Position numbers and translations under genes: made by a program. Below are positions 53,376 to 64,000 of a stretch of DNA of 64,000 nucleotides, in pieces. The notes below the pieces were generated by a model. It worked only from the letters and a program-made list of their open reading frames with translations, searched no databases and had not been told where the DNA came from. Within the stretch, counting starts at the first letter, position 1; each line of letters begins with the position of its first letter. The DNA is taken from NCBI RefSeq assembly GCF_013368755.1, contig NC_049563.1, positions 3,596,001-3,660,000 of the forward strand. The letters are read 5' to 3'. This DNA comes from Talaromyces rugulosus. Its lineage: Eukaryota > Ascomycota > Eurotiomycetes > Eurotiales > Trichocomaceae.

Positions 53376-54427
53376 ATGTCTTCCTGGGTGATTACCGGAG
53401 TCTCCCGTGGCCTTGGCGTACGCTCTCATCCCTTCTTCATGCACAAGACTCGTGTAACTAATGCAAATACTTCATCGTCTAGTTCGAGTTCGTCCGCCAG
53501 CTCTCTGAAGACCCGGCCAACACCGTCTTCGGCCTCGTCCGCGACAAAGCAGCCGTCGAGTCCAAGGTTGCCGCTGAAATCGGCCGGAAAAATATTCACA
53601 TCATCCAGGCCGACACCACGGACCCAATGGCATTGGAGGTAAGCTAATGAGTAATATATTAAAGCCGAAGTCGAAACCAACCTAAAAATTTCATAGAAAG
53701 CAGTTCAGTATGTTTCGGAGAAAGCCAATGGCGCCCTTGATTATGTCATAGCCAATGCCGCGCTTCAGTCTAAGACTGCGCTGGTTGGCTTTGATACTCT
53801 GTAAGTTCTAGGCGGAGTGACCAAGGTCCCTGGGATAATTGATTCGGGATTAATTTCTCCACAGGAGCCGCGATCCAAAAGCCCTTGAACAAGATGCGAT
53901 TGACCACTTCCGCGTCAATACCATCGGCGCCGTCCATCTTTTCAATGCTTTCATGCCCCTGATTTTGAAAGGTCGGGCGAAGAAAGTGATTGCCATCTCC
54001 ACGGGCATTTCGGACCCTGAGATGACACTCAAAGCCGATATCCACCAAGCCGCATCCTATGCAATGAGCAAGGCAGCCCTTAATATGGCCATGGCCAAGT
54101 TCAGCGCCTTGTATCGTGAGAAAGGCATCCTCTGCATGGCTATATGCCCCGGTGCTGTAGATACTGGCAGTCTTAATATTGGTATGTCGTCGTCTTGACA
54201 ACTGAAATGGAATGCTTTTTGCTAACGTTTCGATAGAAACGGAGGAGGAGGGACAGTTGGCTATGGCTATGTTTGGGAAGTTTCAGCAATATTCACCCAC
54301 CTTCCAAGGACCTATGAAACCAGAAGACAGTGCCAAATCGGTCTTGGCTCTCGTGAATAGGGCTACTGTTGACGGTGGTTATGCAGGCGTCTTTCTCTCT
54401 CATACGGAGTCTAAGCCGTACCTTTAA
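53376..54427 (+). CDS. Short-chain dehydrogenase/reductase (sniffer/C-factor-like SDR), 5 exons
   Basis: Exons are 53376-53417, 53483-53638, 53697-53800, 53865-54181 and 54237-54427; the four introns are 55-65 bases with GT...AG ends. The spliced product is 269 residues, the usual size for classical SDRs. It has the cofactor loop T7-GVSRGLG-14, R34 after the second strand (suggesting NADP), D58 at the adenine pocket, ANAA at 85-88, and a catalytic N119-S146-Y166-K170 (YAMSK), followed by CPGAVDT. It most resembles the carbonyl-reductase 'sniffer-like' group. It would reduce a carbonyl or oxidise an alcohol in the cytosol; the substrate is unknown. All motifs are intact with no RIP stops. It is the only convincing host gene in the window, isolated between transposons. 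Confidence 0.93.
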
Positions 54428-55130
54428 GACTATACCAAGAAGTGTTAAGGCTGACAGAGAACGTTAATACGTTGATTTGTTCTTGTATCCCATTTAAAGT
54501 ACACCATGGACCACGGAAGATACGTGACACCAAGACCATTAATAACATAAATTACCCCAAGTAACCTGCTTAAAAAAGGGAGACGAACTAGATTTTCCTA
54601 GTAGTCACATGGCTGAGAATATGAGATACTTTATTTTCTAAGTGGTAGTCTCTTGCAGCCCACCACTGCCAACTCTATATTTGTTGACGGAATGGATCCA
54701 TGATAGTCGTCCTATCTCGCTTTTCTCTAAGCCGGACATTGTGTTCCGGTAGTGCGGGGGCTGAAGCCAGCGGCCTGATATGCTCTGTCTGGTAGATCAC
54801 TTTTCAAATCGGACATACGTTAATAATCCTAGAAAAAAAGTGCCATGCAGTCAGACTTGTCGAGAGGCTGTGGCAGAAAGCGATCGTCTGCAAGGTTGAA
54901 GTTGAGTGATGCGGCGCCCCGGTCAATGCGCGTCAACCTGGCAAGGCTGACAGCCGACCGCCACTAAGACAAAACTATTCCCTTTTACAGCAGCCTATAG
55001 GTATGTTAACGACAAAATTCATATTTCATAAATCTTACTTATGTCCACGCATAATATTAATAAATACACACTCGCTTATTATAAATTACTAATAGCAAAA
55101 TTTTTAGTAAATTGTATAAGAAATAGCTTA
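54428..55130. other. 3' flank of the dehydrogenase gene, no gene called
   Basis: This has normal composition. On the minus strand around 54835-54960 a frame reads RLTRIDRGAASLNFNLADDR and on to a stop, coding-like in use, but it is short and unassigned. After about 55000 the sequence becomes AT-rich. Confidence 0.4.
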
Positions 55131-55383
55131 TGTGACAACAAGTCGATTCTTATCCTCTAAGAGTACTCTGCAACGAGAAAACCAAACATGAGAAGGGAAA
55201 GAGGAAGAGAAAGAACCTCTCCCGCTAGTTATATAAAAAATATTCCTTTGTGTGCGTCAGTCTATTCTTTTTATGATTCCACATGAGGTTATTCTTATCT
55301 CAGTACCGCTCTCGGTTCTCTTTCCTTGGTGGTGCCTCAGGCCGCCACTGCTGGTTCCCGAGACCTGGGTCAGGACCGTCACA
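55131..55383 (-). repeat. Solo LTR3 (253 bp)
   Basis: This is the reverse of the LTR at 19550-19802 with few differences. The flanks TAGCTTA and TAGCCTA could be a 7-bp target duplication with one RIP change, longer than the usual 5. It marks the right border of the host-gene island. Confidence 0.85.
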
Positions 55384-55862
55384 TAGCCTAATTATAGTTA
55401 AAAAATATATTTTATTAGATAGAATCTCTTAACTTTATTATATCAAACAGAGATAGTTAATTTATATTAAAATTCTAATTAGAAGTATACTACTATTTTA
55501 GAATTAAGCTAAAGTTATTAACTATTTATTACTTTTAAATTAATAAATAGATAAAGATTACTAACTATTATTTATTATAAAAATTAAAAATATTTATAAA
55601 CTATATATAGAATAACTGATTAAACTAATTACTAATAATAGATTATATAGTAATAATTTTATCTTAAAAATTAATTAGATTATTACTATTTATAGTTAAA
55701 AAAAAATATTAATTATATATCTTATTTAATTAAAAATTATCTAAATTATTAAAAAAATTAATTTTAAATAAAAAAGATACTAAATTATAGCTAGATTAAA
55801 TATATAATGTTTAGAAAATAATAAAAATTAATTTTTAGAAAAATTAAAAGCAATAATAGTTA
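55384..55862. other. AT-rich RIP DNA, host of LINE copy 3
   Basis: This continues after 58081 when the LINE is removed. It is probably Gypsy pol, given that an LTR3 follows at 58647, but no motif is readable. Confidence 0.35.
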
Positions 55863-58067
55863 TTATTATTATTATTATTTAATCAAATTTAACGTCTATA
55901 CCGAGCCCTAGGCTATGACAGACAGCGATTCGTGTGGATTAGGCCTGCTTATAGGGGTTGCCCCCCATAAGCCGGTGCCTCTACCCCCATTAGATCCAGG
56001 CTTTCAAGGTATCTTGCACTTTCCTCACCCCATACCGCTTATATGCGCAGGACGATTCGGGGGCTTATAGTAGGTGGCAACCACTACCCCCTCCTTATAG
56101 CCACTAACGTTTGGGCGTTGCCTACAATAGCGGGCCGCCCCTGCCCGCTATCCTTCCCCCTCTCGCTCTCCCTCATCCAGGGCCTTAATGCCCCAATTAT
56201 CAGTCTTATAGGCCTGCTCCCAGGCCTATTAGTTATCCTCTCGCTCCCTAATAGCCCCTATAAACGCTAGCAGCGCTGTAGTGGCCTTTAGGTTCTAGAA
56301 TAGATATGCTTCGGGACACTGCTCGCTATCCTGCAGGGCCTTTATCCCCGCTTCGGCCAAGCCGGCATATAGTTTTTCCCATTGATGGCACCACTGTCGA
56401 CAGTTTATAAGAAGATGTCTTACTGTCTTAGTCCCCCTAGAGTACCCTAAGTAATTAGGGGAGTCTCGGGTCTTGATTTGGTGCAGATAGGCCCCAATTG
56501 GGGTGTGGCTGGTCTTGAATTGATAATACCACCGCGTTAGGTGCTTGGGGATACTTGCCACTATTGGGTCAAGCTTCTATCCCTGGGGGGGTTGGTAGGC
56601 CTAGTCTATCTATTGGGTGCGTCTTGCAAGTTTTGCAGTGAGCCAGTTAGCCTTGATAGTGCTATAAGTCTCAGTGTATACCTGCCAGGCATAGGCCAGT
56701 AAGATGCCTGAGTACTTGCCTGTATAGAGCCTCCCTGCAGCTTTCTTAGCGGCCTTATCGGTCTTCTCATTGCCTAAGACCTCTTTATGGCCTAGTACCC
56801 AGTATATAGTAATTCTGCGGTCAGTGGCCTGTAGTTCCCTGGCTAGGTTATATACCCACAGCACTAGGACTTACCCTGGGCTAGGCTGGGTATACTAGAG
56901 CCTGCTTATAGCGGCTTGGGCGTCTAAAAACACTCTAATTAGTTCTATAAGATTCTTTACCAGTGTCTATTCTAGAGCTTCAACTACCCCTATTAGTTCT
57001 GTATCAAAAACTTTAAAGTCTACGCTTAGAAAAGCTAAACGCGACCTCTAGAGGCCAATAAGTAGCTTATAAGCTACTATAGCGCCTATATGCTGATTAT
57101 CTAATCTGGAACTGTCTAAATAAAGGTCGGTATTCCCTATCCTACTTAAGGAGTCTAAAGCTAATTGTATAGTAGTTTCAGAAAAGTCTATTCTAAAATC
57201 TAGTAATATAGATCTATTACTAAGCTCTATTATATGTTTAAAACTTTAGAAGAGGTCGGTGGTCAAGACCTTTTATAGCCTACAGGCCAGGCCCATGCCT
57301 AGCTTCCAGAGATCTTAGCAGGTTAGTATTACCCAAGCTTAGTCTTCTAGCAGCTATTCTCTAGGCTGTACATAGACGTCTCCCTCTCTAAGTGTTATAG
57401 GGAGTATTTCTGCTACTAGATACCTCTAGGGAAGTCCTAGAAGTCTTAGGGTATACTGCTGCTGTTTACTATCTAATAGGGTCTTTACTGGTTCCAGGGC
57501 TGCCTTTTTTATAAGTGGTCCTAACAGGGTAGACTTTAATATGCCTGTAACTGCCTGGGTCTAGTTATTAATTAGGCTTTATAGTCCTTCTAGGCAGTTC
57601 TTTTGCCTATATTACTAAAGCTTAGCTCTATAAAGTGTCACTAACTGTGCGGTAACCTTTTAGATTCGCTATACCAGGCCTGGAGGGAGCCCCTGGGCTT
57701 TACACAGTGCCTGTACTCGTCTTTCAGTATTTTAATCTTTTTGCAGGCAGTACTTATAGTGGGCTTTGAGAATAAGCTTTAGATCTAGTAAGACCCCTAA
57801 CCACCGGATAGCTATTGGGGAGAATGCCACTAAAGCGTCTCCCACCTGCACCCTAGCTTCCTGGACCTGATTTTTATGTTCCCTGCTGGTGGCCCTAGAG
57901 AATAGGATGGCCTCTGTCTTTTTAAGGTCGAATTTGACGCTATCTGCCAGTCCCCACTCAATAGCAGCTTTTGCCGCTGCTTCTAGCTGCCTGCAGATCT
58001 CAGAGACCGAGCTTCCCTGGGCTACCAGGCCTATGTCATCGGCATAGGACAGGGCCTTGATCCCTGG
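55863..58067 (-). mobile_element. LINE copy 3, 5'-truncated, 14-bp TSD
   Basis: This 2205-base element spans from the 3' tail repeats and UTR to the RT active-site region. AGCAATAATAGTTA flanks it at 55849-55862 and 58068-58081. It is the best-preserved LINE here, with two longer open stretches at its RNase H and C-terminal ends. Confidence 0.95.
56295..58060 (-). pseudogene. LINE copy 3 ORF2 fragment (RT end, RNase H, C-terminus)
   Basis: It starts inside the RT at the ADD motif (ALSYADDIGLVAQ, near 58030-58060). An RNase H segment at 56610-56864 reads ITIYWVLGHKEVLGNEKTDK, the conserved W-x-GH-x-x-GNE-x-D block. The last part, 56295-56561, has SPNYLGYSRGTKTVRHLLINC, a Cys/His zinc-like tail with one Cys lost. 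Stops separate the blocks. Because the 5' part is missing it could never act alone. Confidence 0.82.
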
Positions 58068-58646
58068 AGCAATAATAGTTAAAAGTTAATAGAAAATATT
58101 AATTATTTAATTTTAATATAGATAATTATATTATAATTACTGTAAAACACTAGAAAATAAAATAGTCTAGTAGAAAGCTAGATATCTAAATAAATAGTCT
58201 ATATTAAATTAAAAAACAAATAATAATTTTTTTAAATTAGAATTATTAAATAAGATTAATATATATTCTATATTCTTATTAAAGAAACTAAAATAAATAA
58301 TAATTATAAAACTATTATTAAGATAATTAGAAAAGTTAATAAAGCTTATTAAGATAAATAAATAGAATAAATAGATTATTAAAAAAATATTAAATATCTA
58401 AATATATTAGAAAAAGCTTTATTACTAAATAAAATAGTTAGATTATAATATTGATATAAAATAATATCTAATTAAAAATTTTAAAAACACTTTTATTATA
58501 TAAAGAAATATTATAATAACTATTTAAAAAAATTAAAACTACTGAAATATTTTTAAAAATAGTTAAAAACAATAAAGACAGATTTATATTAAATAAAAAA
58601 AATAATAGTATATTTAAGGATAAATATAACTTAGAAAAAAAGATAA
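58068..58646 (+). mobile_element. RIP-degraded DNA before an LTR3, probably Gypsy-3 pol end
   Basis: This is AT-rich sequence joining 55384-55862 and leading into an LTR3 in plus orientation, so it is plausibly the 3' end of a Gypsy-3 element. No motif is readable. Confidence 0.35.
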
Positions 58647-58805
58647 TATAATAGTTTTAATTTAAGTCTTAAGAACTAGCAGTAACAGTCTAAGATATTA
58701 TTAAGAAAAAAAAGCTAAGAGTAGTACTAAGATAAGAATAATTTTATATAGAATTATAAAAAGAATAGACTGATATATATAAAAGAATATTTTTTATATA
58801 ACTAG
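58647..58805 (+). repeat. LTR3 relic, truncated by Gypsy-4
   Basis: TATAATAGTTTTAATTTAAG corresponds to the TGTGACGGTCCTGACCCAGG start of LTR3, and the match runs to ATATAACTAG, where Gypsy-4 begins. Confidence 0.8.
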
Positions 58806-59928
58806 TGCAGTGGGGGAAACCCACTGCATTGGCACCTTCGGGAGGGTGGTTTCCCCGGTGGCCGAAGGAAATATATTTATATCTGAACATTAAGCAGATA
58901 AATAGAAAAAGAGACAGTAAATAGACACCTAGCACGGCTAGTATAGAGAAAAATCAATTTAGTTATTATTTAAAAGTATTTTATTGATCTATTTATATAT
59001 ACTCTATCTATATAAAGAAAACAATGGTTCAATATACATCCTGCTACATCTTGTGCTAGTCCTTTTACTAGAACATTCACATCTTCTACTACATTACTAG
59101 AGCCTAATATAGGAGGATTTTATATAATCTATATGTTAAGTACAGTGAGGATTCACCAGTTATCTAATAGCAGGATTAAAGACATCAGTTTAATCCTGAA
59201 AAAATTAGAAAAGAAAAAAAAAAGATATCTTTAGATTACTAGCTTAAGCTCCTTACTAAATTAAGAAAAGATTAGCTTAGAGCTGAAGCTATTAACAGGT
59301 CACGCGGCTATTAATCCTAAGAAAAAAGTGCCACTACTGGTTAGAAATAATGATAAAGAAATCCTATCTAATAAAATTAGAAAATAAATAGAGATCTGGT
59401 ACATCTTAATAAGAGAAGCTAAAGCATCAGATCTATAATATCTACCAAGAGGCTTGGTTATAGAAAATAAGATAGTTAGTCTGTCTACTAAGATAGGCAG
59501 TAATCATTTTTTTACAGTGGCAATAATTATTGTTATTGATTTTATTACCAGAGAATCTTTTTAAGATATCCTCTGCAAGAGAGAAGCAGATGTGAGGCCG
59601 TGAGACCTTCAGGACGCACCAGATGCCGCACCTCGCTACACTAGCCTCACAGAGGGTTGCCAAGCCACTAATGAAGCGGCATATATATACTAACCTTCGC
59701 ACAGGGATTGCCGAAGGTCAGCAATCAGTTTGACTACCTAGCGAACCATAGCTTTACTATCAAATCCAACTCTTACCTACTCTCTATATAATATCCTCAC
59801 ATTCTGATTACTCTTTACCTTCAGGAAGAGGGCTAGCAAATATCAGAATTATAGTTACTACCAGAAGCACCCCTATTCCCATTAATACCACCAAACGTTC
59901 CGTACCAACAACAGAAATCCAACCCAGC

Positions 59929-61200
59929 ATGTCAGAAACACTAGATAGACATAGTAATAGAAAAGAACTAGCAGTAGAATTGAAAGAGAATCACCCCACC
60001 AGTAAAAACCTAGACCTAGAGATGATGCAGCCACTCTTAGAACAGGAACTAGAGGACATGTCAATAGAAAAACTCAAAGCCATGAAAACCCAGCTAGACT
60101 AAAAGCTCCATATCACGAACCTAAAACAGCAGATCCTATAAACCCAAGCGCAGCTACGTGGCGCACCAGTATACAAGAATCAAGACACCAGAACCCCCAA
60201 CAGCAGCGCTCATAGAGAAAAAAGACCCCAAACTAATATAATTCCTACAAAGAAACACCCCTCAAGATTCAAAATAAAAGACCCCTATAGTAGGAAATCC
60301 CTAACCAAACTCAAAATATTTATAGAACGTGTAGAATCATAGTTCAGTAGTTATCCAGAGTGGTATAGCTAATATCTATATTATAAAATTAGCAAAGCTT
60401 CAAACAACCTAAGCTCTAAGCAATTTCTTAACTTCAATATGTACCAAAAGAAGAAGGAACTAGAACCTATTACTTAAAAAGACTTTAAAGCATACCTACA
60501 GTGACTATTTTATGATCCTAAGCTCCTTCGCATTACTACCACACAAGATCATAATAATATTAAACAGTTGGAGGATTAATTAGTATAGAAATTTATCCAC
60601 TACCTATAAACCCTCAAAGACCAGATAGATATACAGTATAGTGAGGAACAGTATATAAAGCTTCTCATAGTAAAGATCCTGCAGTCTATCCAAGATGAGT
60701 CATAGAAGTATCCAGAGAAACCCTAAACATACAAGGATATCATACAATTCCTACAGAAGCTGGAAGATGCTATACCTAAATATCAAAAAATAAGAAATTC
60801 TTAACAGCAGGATAATCACGGTAATAGCGATAATAAATACCAGGCAGCCCCAAACCATCACCGTGCTGAAGCAAGACCCCCCATAGATAAACATAGAAAA
60901 GATAACCAGTTCCCCTAAAGAAACAAAGCCACTACGGATAAAAGCAGTAACAGAAACCCAAAAGAAAAAGAACATAGAAAACCTAAAAGGGATCAGACTA
61001 GGTCCACCTACAACTATTATAGCAAAGTAGAACACTAAGAAAAGAAATACTACAAAAAAGAATTTAATAAAGTACAAAAAGCATCCAAATCATTAAAAAA
61101 CTAGGACCTCAGTGCTTGCATGTAGCAGCTGCGCTAGAGATAGTCTATAAAAAGGATATAAAGAAAAAGTAACTATTAATAATAGAAACAAAACTTTTCA
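59929..61200 (+). pseudogene. Gypsy-4 gag pseudogene
   Basis: ATG at 59929 opens an acidic, coiled-coil-rich N-terminus (QPLLEQELEDMSIEKLKAMK). A capsid-like part from about 60300 (LTKLKIFIERVES, then FSSYPEWYS, LSSKQFLNF) ends in a degraded CCHC knuckle near 61009, where both first Cys read Tyr. Stops replace Gln and Trp. The frame continues from the ATG to the knuckle. Confidence 0.75.
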
Positions 61201-64000
61201 AGCTACTAGGAACCGCGAAGGTGCAGACCCTTATTAATAATAATACCTAGGGCAATTTCATAAGCCAGGAACTCGTTAAAAAATTCACCAAAACTACTAA
61301 AAAAGTCCCTAGGCTAGTAAAAGCCATTAACAGACAAGTTATCTAAATATATAGGCAACGCCACACAGATATAAGAGTCACAGACTCTAAAAGACTAACC
61401 TAAATGAGCAGGCACCCCCTTTATACAATGGATATCGATAGATATGACATAATCCTCAATATGCCCTAGTTAAAAAAAACAAATCCCAACATAGATTAGA
61501 TCGCAGGGCGGTTTAGATACCAGGACCATATGTTGGCTGAAAAAATAGAGACTATATCTCCCTATAAAGCATATAAAAGCCTGGTAGCCGGATACACAGT
61601 ATACTGGATAAACCCCCAAGACGCATCAGAATTGGGCTTGCGCTTATATACCGCTCATATCCCATAAGGAGATAACAGGACGCGTATTTGGGAAACACCA
61701 TCGGACACAGAGATATCTAGAACAAATAAGCTTCAACTGCCAGATTATCTATCCAACTATACAGATGTATTCTCAGAGAAAGCTGTCAATATACTGCCCA
61801 AACATACAGAACATAACCATACTATAAACTTAGAACCAGGAACAGCTTCTCCTTATAAACCTATATACAGGCTCACAGAAACCGAACATAAGGTCCTAAA
61901 GAACTACCTAAGTAAAGCATAAAAAAAAAATTAGATTAAACCATCCAAAAATCCAACAAGAGCCCCTATCCTTTTCATATTAAAAAAAGATGGTGAGCTC
62001 CAACTATACGTAGACTATTAGAGACTTAATATAATCATAGTAAAGAACTATTACCTAATTCCTCTAGTCTAAAAGACATTGAACTGCTTTACTAGCGCGA
62101 AGTATTTTACTAAGCTAGATCTAAAAAATATATACCATCATATTAGAATCCAAATAAAGGACAAATAAAAAACCACTTTCTGAACCTATTATAGCCACTT
62201 TAAATACTAAATAATACTATTCAGCCTTACAAATACACCAGCCACATTCTAGATATATATCAATAAGGTAATGTTAAATCTATTAGACACCTGTATAGTA
62301 GTATATCTAAATAATATAATTATATATTCAGCTAATCTATAAATACATAAAGCCTAAATACAGAAAGTTATGAGCTAATTAAAAAGCTATAGCTTATACT
62401 ATAAGCAAAACAAATATAGCTTTAGAGTAGATACCATAAAATATCTTAAATTCATTATAAGTCTATAAGAAATAATAATAAATCTAGACTAGATTCATAC
62501 TATCACAGAATAGCCTAAACCACAGATAGTTAAAAAAATCTAGTCATTCTTAAGATTTATAAATTTCTATTATAATTTTATATATCAGTTCTTGCGTATA
62601 TTAGCACTGTTATTCAAGATGACTAAAGATCCTATAGAAAAAATAAAACATAATAACTAAAAAGACAGCATTATCTAAAAATTTAATATAATCTTAAAAG
62701 CCAGAGAATCCTTTTTAAGCTTAAAACAAATATTCTAGTACAAACCTATACTAAGACATTATAACCCAGCACTTCTAATTTACATAGAAATAGATACTTC
62801 AGATGGAGCTCTAAGAGCAGTAATCACTTAGCTATTTAAGGATTCCTAATAGTATCCAATAGCCTTCTGGTCCTAGAAGCTCAAAAGACTAGAAATACGC
62901 TATAAAATATATAATTCAGAACTTCTAATAATAGTAAAAGCTTTCAAGCATTGGCAGCAATATCTAGAAGATAGCCAATATATAATTAGGATCCTAACAG
63001 ATTATAGTAATCTACAGTACTTCGCTATTACTAAAAAACTCAGCAGGCATTAAGCCTAATAAATAGAATATCTATCAGTATTTAATTTTAATATAAAATA
63101 CTATCTAGATTTAAAGAACTTCACAGATATGCCAAGTCATCGTCCAGACTATATAGATAGTATTAAAAAAGATATAACAATACTCCTAACCCTATAGAAA
63201 AAGCTACAAAGAGATTACTTTAAGAAATAAGAATAAAACCTAATCTCTCTATATAACTAAAAATTATCTATAAATATGCTGATGCAAGTATGGAAGGCTC
63301 AGGAAACATCTTTTACTATCGATAAAGAAAATGCCCATAGGCCTAAAAAGAGGAATACCTCTATAGATAAAAATATCACCACTAGTGATACAGAGGGTCT
63401 AGAACTTTTAATACCACGGTCCCTAGCAACCAAAGCTATAAAGACTAAGACGGCCTATTCAGAAATAAAACCTAACATAAAAAGTCTCCTTTAAACATGC
63501 CAACAAGAGGACGCCTTTATATAGAAGAAGTCGAAAGAACTCCATACAAAACAGGCCAAGAGTTCGGTATAGAGTATCAGAGAATATAATCTTCTCTAAT
63601 ACAAAAGGACCACATATATACTACCCAATAAAGCCTTACAGTCAGAAATCATAAAGAATAACCATAATAATATGCAGAGAGGCTATTTCAGAAAAGCCTA
63701 TACTATAGCAGCTATCTATTAGAAATACTATTGGCCAATATTAAAAGCCAATATAGACTACTACATCCAAACCTATTCTATCTACTAACAGGTTAAGGTA
63801 CATAAGTATCAGTAGTATAGGCTATTCAAACCATTACTAATTCCATCAGAACCATTTAAAACAGTAACCATAGACTTTATAACAGGATTACTACCTATAG
63901 AATAACAAGAAGCAACAGTTAACACTATACTAGTCATTATTAATCCATTCTTAAAATATACTATCTACTTGCCAACACAGAAAATATTATCAGCTAAAAA
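61110..64000 (+). pseudogene. Gypsy-4 pol pseudogene (protease, RT, RNase H, integrase)
   Basis: Pol lies in a different frame from gag. The protease site near 61230 has lost its DSG (reads NNN), consistent with G-to-A. The RT has LKKDGELQLYVDY (near 61980) and an active site VVYLNNIIIYS near 62300, both Asp to Asn. RNase H has IEIDTSDGALRAV near 62785, SELLIIVKAFKHW and LTDYSNLQYF. A linker at 63276-63494 is still open. The integrase starts near 63715 (YYWPILKAN, TVTIDFITGLL) and is cut by the window end. Confidence 0.82.

Larger units (their letters stand above)
58806..64000 (+). mobile_element. Gypsy-4, 5' LTR to integrase, runs off the window
   Basis: LTR4 is 58806-59093, starting with the hairpin TGCAGTGGG-GGAAA-CCCACTGCA. 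It is followed by an ~830-base leader and a gag-pol pseudogene. It is moderately RIP-mutated, mostly G-to-A on the coding strand in the pol part. The 3' LTR is beyond the window. Confidence 0.85.

Noticed and set aside
53304..53642. Open frame of 112 codons overlapping the dehydrogenase start
   Set aside because: It reads through intron 1 in the wrong frame, giving Ser/Pro-rich low complexity; the spliced SDR explains the region.
53426..54201. Minus-strand open frames opposite the dehydrogenase
   Set aside because: They are antisense shadows of the SDR exons with no recognisable domain.
60751..61077. Minus-strand frame of 108 codons, hydrophobic, membrane-like
   Set aside because: Antisense of the Lys/Glu-rich gag end of Gypsy-4; hydrophobicity comes from reading Lys codons backwards as Phe/Leu.

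Overview
The window looks like a gene-poor, AT-rich block from a filamentous ascomycete (Pezizomycotina). The evidence is: short introns (55-65 bases) in the one host gene; fungal element families (chromodomain Gypsy, Tad-like LINE, pogo/Fot-type DNA transposons); and heavy C:G to T:A decay of repeats with CAG/CAA/CGA/TGG turned into stops, the signature of repeat-induced point mutation (RIP). Species cannot be told from the sequence.

Nearly all of the window is nested transposable elements. I use working names. Gypsy-1 has 274-bp LTRs: copy A at 1-2230, complete copy B at 7161-13171 with GACTT target duplications, copies C and D from 21204 and 22395. A plus-strand Gypsy relic fills 2428-7160. 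pogo-1 (13503-17215) carries a younger copy of itself (15196-17071). Position 17218-21203 holds LTR4, LTR3 and a LINE tail in Gypsy relics. Copy D holds a solo LTR2, a short LINE insert, pogo-2 (24395-26274), and ends against LINE copy 1 (26653-47023). LINE copy 1 is split by the intact-looking chromodomain retrotransposon Gypsy-2 (27248-35027, LTRs identical by eye, TTATT target duplication) and by LINE copy 2 (36289-42579, minus strand). At 47024-52062 a gag pseudogene, an LTR2 variant and an LTR4 are scrambled by a 2.7-kb inversion between two inverted solo LTR2 copies. At 55131-64000 lie a solo LTR3, LINE copy 3, an LTR3 relic, and Gypsy-4 running off the end.

The only clear host gene is a five-exon short-chain dehydrogenase at 53376-54427, inside a roughly 2.8-kb island of normal composition.

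The only element that still looks nearly functional is Gypsy-2. It has a 1449-residue gag-protease-RT-RNase H frame, an integrase-chromodomain frame displaced by one base at a C5 run, and an unexpected 184-codon gene on the opposite strand beside the 3' LTR, with a Zn2Cys6-like cysteine pattern and a charged coiled coil. That antisense gene, the inversion proven by exchanged target duplications, and the sparing of element edges from RIP are the most interesting observations.
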